Assembly: GCA_964499015.1 (NCBI GenBank)
Contig: CAZCJA010000007.1
Span: 1-46,198 of the forward strand
DNA: 46,198 nt
Source of the DNA: CAZCJA01 sp964499015
GTDB lineage: Bacteria; Elusimicrobiota; Elusimicrobia; F11
Reading direction: 5' to 3'
The notes under the pieces were generated by a model. The model searched no databases and had not been told where the DNA came from. It worked only from the letters and a program-made list of their open reading frames with translations. Position 1 is the stretch's first letter, and every line of letters begins with the position of its first letter. Below are positions 14,442 through 22,718 of this stretch, one piece after another. The position numbers were made by a program, and so were the translations under genes.

Positions 14442-16247
14442 ATGATCACATTACGCAACGTCAGCAAATCATTCGGCGCCCAGGAGTTGTTTGAGGATAT
14501 TTCTCTTCAAATCAATGAACGGGACCGCTTTGCTCTTGTGGGCCCCAACGGCGCCGGCAAATCGACGCTTTTCAAGATGATCATGGCCCTTGAAGAACCC
14601 GACGCGGGCGAAGTGAATTTGCGCGACGGGATTACCTTCGGCTACCTGCCGCAGGAAACGCCGAACTTAAGCGGACAATCCGTCATCATCGAAGCGCTGG
14701 ACGGACAGGACGGGGGGAACCGCCAGGAAGCGCAGGCGAAGAAAATCCTCATGGGCCTCGGCTTTAAAATTGCGGACTTCGAACGCCCGGTCAAAGAACT
14801 TTCCGGCGGCTGGCAGATGCGCGTGATGATCGCGAAGCTTCTGCTCCAGGAGCCGGCGCTCCTCATGCTCGATGAGCCCACCAACCATTTGGACCTGGAA
14901 TCCCTGCTGTGGTTTCAGAATTACCTGCGCACATACAAGGGCGCCTTGTTCGTCATCTCGCATGACCGTGAATTCATCAATTCCGTCACCGAACGCATCG
15001 TGGAGCTGCGCGAACACAAGATGTTCATTTACCGCGGCACGTATGAAGATTATCTGGAACAAAAGAAACATGAGGAAGAACGGCTCATTTCCGCCTACAA
15101 GCGCCAACAGAAGGAAATCGAAGACTTGGAGATTTTCATCAGCCGTTTTCGCGCTAAAGCGAGTTTGGCCGCAAGCGTGCAGAGCAAGATCAAGTATTTG
15201 GAGAAGATGGAGAAAATCGTTTTGCCCGTGGACCAGAAAAAGGTCGGGTTCTCGTTTCCCCAGCCCGAGCGCAGCGGGCAAAACGTTCTTGTGCTGGAGA
15301 ACGTAAAGCAGTCCTACGACGGAAAAAACTTTATTTACAACGGGCTCGATCTGACACTCGAGCGCGGACAGAAAATTGCGCTGGTCGGCCCCAACGGCGC
15401 CGGCAAATCAACCTTGCTTAAGGTGTTGGCGGGCGTTCTGCCCATTCAGGCGGGCGAACGAAAGTTGGGGTTTAACGTCGAGGCCGGATATTTTTCCCAG
15501 CACCGCTCCGACATGTTCCAGCCGGGCCGCACGGTGTTTAACGAAGCGGCCGACACGCGCCGCGCCCATTCGGAAACCGGCATCCGCACGCTGTTGGGAT
15601 CGTTTTTGTTCAGCAATGAAGCCGTTTTCAAAAAAGTCGAGGTATTGAGCGGAGGAGAGAAGAGCCGCCTGGGGCTCGTGAAGATCCTGCTTGACCCGCC
15701 GAACTTACTGCTCATGGACGAACCGACGACCCATTTGGACATGACCAGCGTCGACGTGCTTGTCGAAGCGTTGAAGAAATTTGAAGGGACATTCGTGTTC
15801 ATCAGCCATGACGTTTATTTTCTGCGCCAACTGGCCACGCACGTCATCCATGTAAACAAAGGGAAAATCACCTGGTACCCGGGCAATTACGATTATTTTT
15901 TACACCGCAAAGCCCAGGAAGAAGGGGAAGAAGCGGAACTGTTTCGTTCGGAAGAGCGGATCGAAGCGGAAACACATCACAAGCCCGTATCCGCGGAACA
16001 AAAGCCGGAAAAACCCAAAGAAGGCGGCCGTAAAACAAAGGAACAAAAGAGAAAAGAAGCCGAAGAACGCAACGAACGCTACCGGTTGGCGAAACTGAAG
16101 GAACAAGGCGGCGGTCCTGTGACGCCGGCCGACGAGGAAGCGCAGATCATGGCCGCGCTCGGCGATCCGGAAACCCACCAAAACCCGGAACGGGTGAAAG
16201 AACTCACGCGCCGTCTGGGCGAACTGCAGAAAAACAAGCCGTCTTAA
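14442..16247 (+). CDS. ABC-F family ATPase (ribosome-associated, Uup/YheS-like)
   Basis: A 601-residue soluble protein with two fused ABC ATPase domains and no membrane segment, as in the ABC-F translation factors that act at the ribosomal E site. Walker A GPNGAGKST occurs twice (near residues 34 and 309), with signatures LSGGWQMR and LSGGEKSR, Walker B LLMLDEPTNHLD and LLLMDEPTTHLD, and His switches ISHDREF and ISHDVYF. A helical inter-domain linker (about 205-265) and a charged Lys/Glu-rich C-terminal extension (about 480-600) are present. The exact subfamily (Uup, YheS, EttA or a resistance type) cannot be settled by eye. The stop codon overlaps the convergent permease stop. It starts right after the terminator at 14402-14432. 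Confidence 0.92.
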   Translation: MITLRNVSKSFGAQELFEDISLQINERDRFALVGPNGAGKSTLFKMIMALEEPDAGEVNLRDGITFGYLPQETPNLSGQSVIIEALDGQDGGNRQEAQAKKILMGLGFKIADFERPVKELSGGWQMRVMIAKLLLQEPALLMLDEPTNHLDLESLLWFQNYLRTYKGALFVISHDREFINSVTERIVELREHKMFIYRGTYEDYLEQKKHEEERLISAYKRQQKEIEDLEIFISRFRAKASLAASVQSKIKYLEKMEKIVLPVDQKKVGFSFPQPERSGQNVLVLENVKQSYDGKNFIYNGLDLTLERGQKIALVGPNGAGKSTLLKVLAGVLPIQAGERKLGFNVEAGYFSQHRSDMFQPGRTVFNEAADTRRAHSETGIRTLLGSFLFSNEAVFKKVEVLSGGEKSRLGLVKILLDPPNLLLMDEPTTHLDMTSVDVLVEALKKFEGTFVFISHDVYFLRQLATHVIHVNKGKITWYPGNYDYFLHRKAQEEGEEAELFRSEERIEAETHHKPVSAEQKPEKPKEGGRKTKEQKRKEAEERNERYRLAKLKEQGGGPVTPADEEAQIMAALGDPETHQNPERVKELTRRLGELQKNKPS

Positions 16248-18793
16248 CCGTCGTCGCGGAGCGTTTCGAGCGGCGGCGCGTTCAGCATGCCGCGCCCCAG
16301 GAAAATACCCGTGGCGACGCTGATCGCGACCATGGCGAAAAGCCCGCCGGTCATGGGTAAGAGCCCCGGTTTAAAACCGATTTCAAATAAATGCGCCGCG
16401 ATCAGATAACTGCCGGCCCCGCCCAAAAAGAGTCCCGCCGCTCCGGAAAACAAACCGATCAACCCGTACTCGATCACGTGTATTTTGCGGATCTCGCCGG
16501 CCGCCGCGCCGAGCGTTCGCAAAAGCGCCGCTTCGCGCAGGCGTTCGTAGCGCCCGGAAATGAGCGCTCCCGCTAAAATCATAAATCCCGTCGCCACGAC
16601 AAAAAGAGCCATGAATTTCAGGGCCAGGGCCACTTTGCTGAAATAAGAATTCAAGGTCTCCAAAATCATGCGCAGATCCACCGTGGACACATTGGGAAAC
16701 GCGGCGCGCACCGCTTTTTGCGCGGCGGCCGTTTTGGCGACGGTGTCGGTCCGGGCCAGCATGACGGTGAATTGCGGCGCGTCTTCCAGCGCGCCCGATG
16801 GGAAAATCACGAAGAAATTGGGCCGCAGTTGAAACCAGTCCACTTTGCGCAGCGCGGCGACGGTCGTTTTCATTGGCACGCCCTGCACGTTGAACACGAT
16901 TTCGTCGCCGACGGTCACGTTCAAATCGTCGGCGATGCTTTCTTCCAGCGTCACGGGGATCGGGCCATTTCTATCAAAGGCGGCCGGCGGCCAGGCGCCG
17001 ACGGTGACGCGTTCGCTGGGGCCGAGAACGTCGCGGTAGGTGGAACGGTATTCGCGGCGCAGCGCCCAATTGCGCCCGCGGCCGCCGCCGGCGTTGTCTT
17101 CATAGGGCGCGTCGACGCGCTGGCCTTTGATTTCTTCAATACGCATCGTCACGAACGAAACCTCGTCCATCACGGTTGCGTTGGCGTTTTCCAGCGTTTG
17201 GCGAACGCCCGCGCGCTGGTCGCGCTGGATATCGATCAGCGCTAGATTGGGTTCGCTCGCGGAGGTGGAGAGCGAAATGTGGTTCAGCAAAGAATTGTTT
17301 AAGAACGTAATCGTGAAAATGAGCGCGCTGCCGAGCCCCAGCGCCGCGACAAGCACGTGCGTTTGATTGTTGGGCCGGAATAAATTGGCGAGCCCTTGCC
17401 GCCACGCATACGGCCACGTTTTCGGCGTGTGCGCGCGCAATTGTTTAAGGGAAAAGCGCGTCAGAAGCGATAAGAGGAGCAACGAACCGGCAAGGCTCAA
17501 TGGAACGCCGGCGGCCAGGCTCGATCGTGCCACCTGGCTTTTGGTAAAAAAGAAAATCAATAGAAGCGCGGCGGCAAAAACGGCCCACGCTGCCCGGTCT
17601 TTGAGGAGCGAATGGGTTGATTCGTCGGCGAAGCGCAGCGCCGCCAGGGGAGACACCGCGCGCAGGCTTAACAGAGGCAGCAGTGAAAAAAGAAACGTGA
17701 GGCAAAAACCCACCAGCGCCCCGCCGATCAGCGAGCGCCACGAAACGATAAAGCCGATATCGATCAAAATAAAATGGCTGAGCAAGCGCGGAAAAGCGGC
17801 TTGAAGAAGAAGCCCCAGCCCGGCCCCGATCGCGGTCCCGGCGGCGCCGAGAAACATGCCCTGTAGAACAAATATGCCCAGCGCTTGAGCGCCGCTGGCG
17901 CCCAGGCAGCGCAAGGTGGCTGCCGCGCCCCATTTGTCTTTGGCGTACACAAACAAAATGCTAGCCACGCCGGTCGCGCCGAGCAGAAGCGCAATTAACG
18001 CGGCGAGTTTAAGGAAGCGGCTCGCGTTTTCCGCGCGCCGGCCGAGGCCCCGCTGACGATCGGCCACGGTGTTCAGCCGCCAGGTGTTGTTCTGTGAAAG
18101 CGGCGTAAGCTCGGCAATGACGGCGGCCAGTTTTTGTTCGTCATCGATTTTGAAATACATTTTGTGGCGGGCAAGGCTTTCGTCGCGAAGAAGGCCGGTG
18201 TCTTTCAAGGCGGGAAGAGAAATGAAGGCGGCGGGCGCATCGAAAACGGAAGCAATCGCCTCGCCGGGAACGGTTTTAAGCGCGGCAGCGACGGTGAAGC
18301 GCGCGGAACCGATATCGACCGGGTCGCCGGGTTTGAGATTAAATTCAATCATCACGTTTTCTTCGATAACAACGTTGCGGCCCGCATGAATGCTGCCGAG
18401 CGCGCCGGCCGGCTCGGTTTTCACCTCTCCATAGAACGGGAAGCCTTTTTCGACGGCGCGCACTTCCAGCAGGCGGCCGCCGTCTTTGTCCGGAAAGAAG
18501 ACGACGGAGTTCAGTTCGACTTCGCGCAAAAAGGGAAAAGGAAGCGCCGAGAGGAGTTTTTCGGATTTTTCGTCAAATGCGCGGCGATTGCGGATCACCA
18601 AGTCGGCGCCGACCAACGGTTTGGCTTGCAGGCGGAGCGCGTGTTCGAGGTTATCCTGCAGGGAGCCGGCGGCTATCAGCGCGGCGATACCGAGGCTTGT
18701 GGCGGAAACATACAAAAGGAGACGCTTCCAGCTTTTGCGGCCGTCCCGCCAGGCCATCTTCCCGACCCACGCGAGGGACGCGCCGTTAGACAC
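16244..18793 (-). CDS. ybbP: FtsX/MacB-type ABC transporter permease, YbbP-like
   Basis: An 849-residue inner-membrane permease with the ten-helix YbbP layout: an N-terminal helix (about 25-45), a large periplasmic region (about 45-255), an FtsX-like helical block (about 260-430), a second helix and periplasmic region (about 475-715), and a C-terminal FtsX block (about 725-845). Its partner is the ATPase at 18786-19457, whose stop overlaps this GTG start by eight bases (GTGTCTAA). In E. coli the ybbA-ybbP pair is divergent from tesA, exactly as here, and the family is described as linked to lysophospholipase L1. The transported substrate is unknown; lipid or lipoprotein handling is an inference from the MacB/LolCDE relationship. 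Confidence 0.88.
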   Translation of the reverse strand: MSNGASLAWVGKMAWRDGRKSWKRLLLYVSATSLGIAALIAAGSLQDNLEHALRLQAKPLVGADLVIRNRRAFDEKSEKLLSALPFPFLREVELNSVVFFPDKDGGRLLEVRAVEKGFPFYGEVKTEPAGALGSIHAGRNVVIEENVMIEFNLKPGDPVDIGSARFTVAAALKTVPGEAIASVFDAPAAFISLPALKDTGLLRDESLARHKMYFKIDDEQKLAAVIAELTPLSQNNTWRLNTVADRQRGLGRRAENASRFLKLAALIALLLGATGVASILFVYAKDKWGAAATLRCLGASGAQALGIFVLQGMFLGAAGTAIGAGLGLLLQAAFPRLLSHFILIDIGFIVSWRSLIGGALVGFCLTFLFSLLPLLSLRAVSPLAALRFADESTHSLLKDRAAWAVFAAALLLIFFFTKSQVARSSLAAGVPLSLAGSLLLLSLLTRFSLKQLRAHTPKTWPYAWRQGLANLFRPNNQTHVLVAALGLGSALIFTITFLNNSLLNHISLSTSASEPNLALIDIQRDQRAGVRQTLENANATVMDEVSFVTMRIEEIKGQRVDAPYEDNAGGGRGRNWALRREYRSTYRDVLGPSERVTVGAWPPAAFDRNGPIPVTLEESIADDLNVTVGDEIVFNVQGVPMKTTVAALRKVDWFQLRPNFFVIFPSGALEDAPQFTVMLARTDTVAKTAAAQKAVRAAFPNVSTVDLRMILETLNSYFSKVALALKFMALFVVATGFMILAGALISGRYERLREAALLRTLGAAAGEIRKIHVIEYGLIGLFSGAAGLFLGGAGSYLIAAHLFEIGFKPGLLPMTGGLFAMVAISVATGIFLGRGMLNAPPLETLRDDG

Positions 18794-19457
18794 GCTGGTC
18801 GGCGACGAGCGAACCGCCCGAAAGCTGCAGGATCCGGCCGGTTTGTTTGGCCAAATCGGGGTTGTGCGTCACAAGGACGAGTGTAATGCCTTCGCTTCGG
18901 TTGAGGTCGAATAGCAGCCGGCTGATGTGGTGCCCGGTTTCCGTGTCCAAATTTCCTGTCGGTTCGTCGGCGAAAAGAATTTTCGGCTTGTGGATGAACG
19001 CGCGGGCCAGCCCCACGCGCTGTTGTTCGCCCCCGGAAAGCTGGGTGGGAAAATGATGCCGGCGCTCTTTTAAGCCCACGCGCTCAAGCAGTTCGGCGGC
19101 GCGGCTGTGGGCTTTCGCTCCGCCGATCAGCTCCAACGGAACCATCACGTTTTCCAGCGCGGTGAGCGTGGGCAGGAGGCGAAAGCTTTGGAACACGAAG
19201 CCGAGCGAATGGCGGCGGAATTGCGCGCGCTGTTCCTCCGATAACGCGTTTAGATCGGTTCCGTCGATCGTCACGGTGCCGCCGTCGGACCGGTCGAGTC
19301 CGGCGCAGAGACCAAGCAAAGTCGTTTTGCCGCTGCCGGACGGGCCCATCACGGCGCAGGCGGAACCGGCGGGCAGCGAAAACGTTACGTTATTCAGAAC
19401 GGTGAGGTTTTGACTGCCGCTTTGATACTTTTTGGTGAGATTGGTGACGTCGATCAT
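18786..19457 (-). CDS. ybbA: ABC transporter ATP-binding protein, YbbA/LolD-like
   Basis: A 223-residue ATPase powering the YbbP-like permease downstream. Walker A is GPSGSGKTT, the Q-loop is near FVFQSFRLLPTLTALENV, the signature is LSGGEQQR and Walker B is ILFADEPTGNLD, all typical of the MacB/LolD class. The start is set at the ATG beginning MIDVTNLTKKYQSG. A longer in-frame start at 19586 would run far into tesA on the other strand and adds no conserved sequence. Only 19 bases separate this ATG from the tesA ATG. A TATTAT hexamer ends seven bases before this ATG and there is no Shine-Dalgarno sequence, suggesting a leaderless message. It overlaps the permease gene by eight bases. Confidence 0.92.
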   Translation of the reverse strand: MIDVTNLTKKYQSGSQNLTVLNNVTFSLPAGSACAVMGPSGSGKTTLLGLCAGLDRSDGGTVTIDGTDLNALSEEQRAQFRRHSLGFVFQSFRLLPTLTALENVMVPLELIGGAKAHSRAAELLERVGLKERRHHFPTQLSGGEQQRVGLARAFIHKPKILFADEPTGNLDTETGHHISRLLFDLNRSEGITLVLVTHNPDLAKQTGRILQLSGGSLVADQRV

Positions 19458-19460
19458 TTT

Positions 19461-19470
19461 TACAATAATA
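19461..19470. promoter_or_regulatory. Overlapping divergent -10 elements between ybbA and tesA
   Basis: The 19-bp gap between the two start codons contains TACAAT on the plus strand (19461-19466, ten bases before the tesA ATG) and TATTAT on the minus strand (19470-19465, seven bases before the ybbA ATG). The two share two base pairs, so both promoters could not be occupied by polymerase at once. The -35 elements would lie inside the opposite coding sequence. Promoter use is inferred. Confidence 0.45.
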
Positions 19471-19476
19471 CCACCT

Positions 19477-20109
19477 ATGAGATTTCGCTCAAGCTTCTTC
19501 GCAGTTATAACGTTTGGTGCGGCCGCTCTCTTCGCCGCGCCGGAGAGAAACATGAAAACGATCCTTTTCTTCGGGGACAGCATCACGATCGGCTACGGGC
19601 TCGAGGCCAGCCAGGCCTATCCCGCTCTTGTGCAGGAAAAAATCGAGGCGGCCAAACTGCCGTACCGCGTGGTGAATGCGGGCTTGAGCGGAGACACAAC
19701 GGCCGCCGGCGTGGAACGCCTGCGCTGGACGCTCAAGCGGAAAGCCGACGTGCTGGTCTTGGCGCTTGGCGCCAACGACGGTTTGCGCGGGATCCCTCCG
19801 CAAACGGCCAAGGAAAATTTGCGCAAAATGATTCGTTTGGCGCGGGAGAAAAACCCGGATACCGTTATTGTTTTGGCCGGAATGAAAATGCCGCCCAATT
19901 ACGGCACGGCTTACACCGAGGGTTTCGCCAAAATTTATCCGCAGTTGGCCAAGGAAGAGAACGTGCGGTTGGTTCCGTTTTTGCTGGATGGGGTGGGCGG
20001 CGTGGATAAATTCAACTTGCCGGACCGCATTCATCCCAATGCGGAAGGCCAGGCGCTGATCGCCGAGACGGTTTGGAAAGCGCTTAAGCCGGTTTTGACG
20101 CGAGAGTAA
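19477..20109 (+). CDS. tesA: Periplasmic SGNH esterase/lysophospholipase, TesA-like
   Basis: A 210-residue exported GDSL/SGNH hydrolase resembling E. coli TesA (acyl-CoA thioesterase I, protease I, lysophospholipase L1). The signal peptide is residues 1 to about 21. Block I holds the nucleophile S35 in FFGDSITIGYG, block II Gly is in GLSGDTTAAG, block III Asn in GANDGLRG, and block V has the Asp and His in DRIHPNAEGQ. GANDGLRG and LPxNYG-like KMPPNYG resemble TesA closely. The start MRFRSSFF is chosen because it gives a normal signal peptide and clears the divergent ybbA start. Divergence from an ybbA-ybbP pair matches E. coli. Its last 26 bases overlap the convergent histidine kinase gene. 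Confidence 0.92.
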   Translation: MRFRSSFFAVITFGAAALFAAPERNMKTILFFGDSITIGYGLEASQAYPALVQEKIEAAKLPYRVVNAGLSGDTTAAGVERLRWTLKRKADVLVLALGANDGLRGIPPQTAKENLRKMIRLAREKNPDTVIVLAGMKMPPNYGTAYTEGFAKIYPQLAKEENVRLVPFLLDGVGGVDKFNLPDRIHPNAEGQALIAETVWKALKPVLTRE

Positions 20110-21340
20110 CGGTAAAAATACTGCCTTTGCCTTCCTGGCTTTCCACGCGGATCGTGCCGTTGTGGGCAGAGGCAATCCATTGCGCAATCGACAAACCCAA
20201 TCCCGTCCCGCCCATTTCCCGCGAGCGTGATTTATCGACCCGGTAGAAGCGGGTAAATATCTTGTCCAGATCTTTCGCCGGTATGCCGATTCCGTCGTCC
20301 TCCACCTTGAACACCGTTTTTCCATCCTCGGCGCGGCTTTCCAGGACAATTGTTCCGTTTTCGCGCCCGTACTTGAGCGCATTGTCGACCAGGATGAGGA
20401 GAAGCTGGCGAACACGGTCCGGGTCGAAGTAAACGGTGGCGTCATTAACGGGCCGCAGTTTTTTTGAGATTCTTTTTACGTCGGGAAACCCCGCCAATTG
20501 ATCGAAAACGTCTTCCGTAAACGACTTGAGCGCAACAGGCTGGATGCTCAGTTTGAGCTGTCCTGCGTCGGTTTGCGACAACAGCAGCAGGTCGCGCGTT
20601 ATTTTGCTCAGGTGCTCGGCTTCTTCGAGAGCGTTTTCAATAGCTACTTGGTATTCCTCCGCGGAGCGCTGTCTGCGCAGCGCCACTTCGAGATGGCCGC
20701 GCAGAGACGTGATTGGTATGCGGAGTTCGTGCGAGGCATCAGCCGTGAAATTGCGCAGGCGCGCGTGGGCTTTTTCTTCGGCACGCAGCGTGCGCGTGGC
20801 GAACCAGTAACCGATAAACGCTGCGATAATGACCATCACGAATTTAATGGCGATCATCCACTGCAGTAGAGTGGACAATGTCTTTTTCAAGGATACTTGC
20901 GAGCGGGCCATATGGAGCGCGTAATCGCCGCGTCCCGGAATGTGAATAGCCCGGCTAAAAACGGCGTAGGGCCGTTCATTGAGTTTCATTTCTCTGAAGA
21001 GAGTTTTTTCACGGACAGCGGCGTGCGTGGCTTCGTTGATCGGGACGTTCAATTTGTCCCAACCATCCGATTGGGCGATTGGCTTTCGTTTCGCGTCTAG
21101 AACCTGCAAGTCAAAACCGAATTCTTCCAATTCTTCTTCAAACTCATTGATGGCATTCAAGCGCAGCTCTTCTTTGAACAGTTCGGCCATGAGCCGCCCG
21201 TCGTGAACCATCTCCGAGCGAAATTCGTTGTGCAAGCTGCGCGACACGCGCGCATAGACGAAGACCGACGACAAAATGAGCACAGTGGTAAAGATGGCGG
21301 TGTAAAACGCTGTAAGCCGGATGCGGGCGGGAACGATCAT
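20084..21340 (-). CDS. Membrane sensor histidine kinase without a clear HAMP domain
   Basis: A 418-residue inner-membrane sensor kinase. Transmembrane helix 1 (about 10-30) and helix 2 (about 162-180) bracket a periplasmic sensor region of about 130 residues. The HisKA H-box has H204 in DASHELRIPITSL, followed by N-box ILVDNALKYG, G1 DDGIGI, F-box FTRFYRVD and G2 GGTGLGLS. Only about 17 residues lie between helix 2 and the dimerisation helix, too short for a full HAMP domain, so signal transfer would be direct. The start overlaps the response-regulator stop by four bases (ATGA). The 3' end overlaps tesA by 26 bases. The overall class resembles CusS/ArlS-type kinases, but the signal is unknown. 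Confidence 0.92.
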   Translation of the reverse strand: MIVPARIRLTAFYTAIFTTVLILSSVFVYARVSRSLHNEFRSEMVHDGRLMAELFKEELRLNAINEFEEELEEFGFDLQVLDAKRKPIAQSDGWDKLNVPINEATHAAVREKTLFREMKLNERPYAVFSRAIHIPGRGDYALHMARSQVSLKKTLSTLLQWMIAIKFVMVIIAAFIGYWFATRTLRAEEKAHARLRNFTADASHELRIPITSLRGHLEVALRRQRSAEEYQVAIENALEEAEHLSKITRDLLLLSQTDAGQLKLSIQPVALKSFTEDVFDQLAGFPDVKRISKKLRPVNDATVYFDPDRVRQLLLILVDNALKYGRENGTIVLESRAEDGKTVFKVEDDGIGIPAKDLDKIFTRFYRVDKSRSREMGGTGLGLSIAQWIASAHNGTIRVESQEGKGSIFTVTLASKPA

Positions 21341-22011
21341 TGGTTGTCCTCAAACTGATATCCGCGGTTGCGCACGGTATGAATGTAGTCGCGCCCGGAC
21401 ACTTTTTTAAGTTTCGTGCGCAGATAGTTGACGTAAACGTCGATCACGTTGGTTCCACTTTGGAAATCATAATCCCATACCGATTCCGCGATGATGGTGC
21501 GTGAGAGAACGTGCCCTTTGCGGCGCATGAAAAATTGAAGCAGCGCGAATTCGCGGCTGGTTAGGTCAATTTTTTTGTCCTTGAAGGTGGCGGTGTGGGA
21601 AACCAGATCAAGTTTTAGCTCACCCAATTCCAGCGTCGGCTTTGCGCCATCGTGTTTTCGCCGGACCAGCGCGCGGACACGCGCCAATAACTCGCTGAAC
21701 GCAAACGGTTTGGCCAGGTAATCATCCGCGCCGGCGTCCAAGCCTTCAACCCGGTTTTCCAGCGCGCCGCGCGCGCTTAAGATGAGAATGGGCAGGCGGT
21801 TTCCTTCATCGCGTAGGCGCTTACAGACGGTGAGTCCATCCAATTTCGGCAGCATGCGGTCCAAAATGAGCAAATCCCACTCTTCCCGCGCCGCCGCGTC
21901 GAGGCCATCCTGGCCGTTTTTGGCCCAATGGGTCACGTACCCTTCTTCTTTTAGGCCTTTTTCCAGGAAGGTGGCGATCTTGGCGTCGTCTTCGACAATG
22001 AGGATCTTCAT
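21337..22011 (-). CDS. OmpR/PhoB-family response regulator
   Basis: A 224-residue transcription regulator and partner of the kinase encoded next. The receiver domain (1-120) has acidic EDD at 7-9, phospho-acceptor D51 in LILDRMLPKLDG, Ser in LSARG and Lys in LAKPF. The winged-helix domain (about 130-224) has LTSREFALLQFF, VIDVYVNYLRTKL and VRNRGYQFED, close to the CusR/MprA type. CATAAT ends seven bases before the ATG and there is no clear Shine-Dalgarno sequence, so the message may be leaderless. An inverted repeat in the 96-bp divergent gap to the glyoxalase-fold gene is a candidate operator. The target genes and signal are unknown. Confidence 0.93.
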   Translation of the reverse strand: MKILIVEDDAKIATFLEKGLKEEGYVTHWAKNGQDGLDAAAREEWDLLILDRMLPKLDGLTVCKRLRDEGNRLPILILSARGALENRVEGLDAGADDYLAKPFAFSELLARVRALVRRKHDGAKPTLELGELKLDLVSHTATFKDKKIDLTSREFALLQFFMRRKGHVLSRTIIAESVWDYDFQSGTNVIDVYVNYLRTKLKKVSGRDYIHTVRNRGYQFEDNQ

Positions 22012-22043
22012 TTCCCAAATTATGTCGGTTTTACGGCCTGTTT

Positions 22044-22087
22044 AACATTAAAAGTTTCTAATCCGGCTCTAAAGCGCCTTTAATGTT
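22044..22087. repeat. Inverted repeat AACATTAAA ... TTTAATGTT in the divergent gap
   Basis: Nine-base arms at 22044-22052 and 22079-22087 are exact reverse complements separated by 26 bases, between the response regulator (start 22011, minus) and the VOC gene (start 22108, plus). Two widely spaced half-sites could serve the OmpR-type regulator or a looped arrangement. No function is shown. Confidence 0.4.
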
Positions 22088-22107
22088 GGCCGGTTATTCT
22101 TTCCCAC

Positions 22108-22500
22108 ATGAGCAACCCATCGCGCCACGGTAAGTCCTATTGGTTTGACCTTCCCGTCACCGACCCGGTGAACGCCCGTTCTTTCTATGAGGGGCTGTTC
22201 GGTTGGAAATTCTTGCTGATGAATGACGCCCCCGTCGCCGACTATTGGGTGATTCAGGCCGGCGAGGAAATCATCGGCGGGTTGCGTTTGGTGGCGTCGG
22301 CGGAGCGCGGTTTAAATGGAGCGGTGCTTTATTTTACGGTGGACGATCTGGATGTTTCGTGCGCGCGTCTTAAGGAGCTGGGCGGCACGATCGTCGGAAA
22401 GAAGGTTGATTTGGGGCACAATCGCGGCGCTTATCAATGGTTTCGCGACCGGGAAGGAAATTTAGCGGCCTTATGGGCCGCGGCAAAGGAGTCATTATGA
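22108..22500 (+). CDS. Glyoxalase/bleomycin-resistance (VOC) fold protein
   Basis: A 130-residue single-domain cytoplasmic protein of the vicinal oxygen chelate superfamily. The typical beginning (WFDLPVTDPVNARSFYEGLFGWKF, residues 12-35; key elements are the D-x3-A-x2-FYxxLFGW pattern) and the end (FRDREGNLAALW) are present. An acidic residue near the end could bind metal together with a His, but the substrate cannot be predicted. It resembles the small VOC proteins annotated as glyoxalase-like or antibiotic-resistance-like without proven function. Its stop overlaps the start of the DUF4266 lipoprotein by four bases (ATGA), tying it to the redox cluster that follows. Confidence 0.85.
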   Translation: MSNPSRHGKSYWFDLPVTDPVNARSFYEGLFGWKFLLMNDAPVADYWVIQAGEEIIGGLRLVASAERGLNGAVLYFTVDDLDVSCARLKELGGTIVGKKVDLGHNRGAYQWFRDREGNLAALWAAAKESL

Positions 22501-22718
22501 ACCGAGCGTTTGTATTTACCTTAGCGGGGCTATTCGGCGCCGCGCTGTTAGGAGGATGCGCCACCGTTCAGCCATGGGAACGCGACCTCATGTCGGAGCC
22601 GGCAATGCAGGTGGACCCCAACCCTCTTCAATCGGCGTACGACGATCATATTTACTTCAGCATTGAATCAACGAGCGGTGGCCGGAGCTTCGGAGGTGGC
22701 GGTTGTGGATGTAACTAA
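22497..22718 (+). CDS. DUF4266-type small lipoprotein with Gly/Cys-rich C-terminus
   Basis: A 73-residue lipoprotein. A signal peptide ends in the lipobox LLGGC, giving lipidated C21. The mature part has the family pattern PWERDLMSEPAMQ and ends in a glycine-rich tail with two cysteines (GGGGCGCN, the last residue being Asn). DUF4266 proteins are found beside DUF3570 barrels, ApbE flavin transferases and thioredoxins, as here. Their role is not established. The Cys-Gly-Cys tail suggests a disulfide, metal or heme attachment, or a modification site handled by the neighbouring TlpA/CcdA/ApbE proteins; this is inference. The ATG overlaps the preceding stop (ATGA), and the 3' end overlaps the DUF3570 gene by 14 bases. 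Confidence 0.85.
   Translation: MNRAFVFTLAGLFGAALLGGCATVQPWERDLMSEPAMQVDPNPLQSAYDDHIYFSIESTSGGRSFGGGGCGCN

Noticed and set aside
19458..19586. Longer N-terminus for the YbbA-like ATPase (start at 19586)
   Set aside because: The added 43 residues are not conserved in the family and lie opposite the tesA signal-peptide and nucleophile codons; MIDVTNL is the normal beginning.
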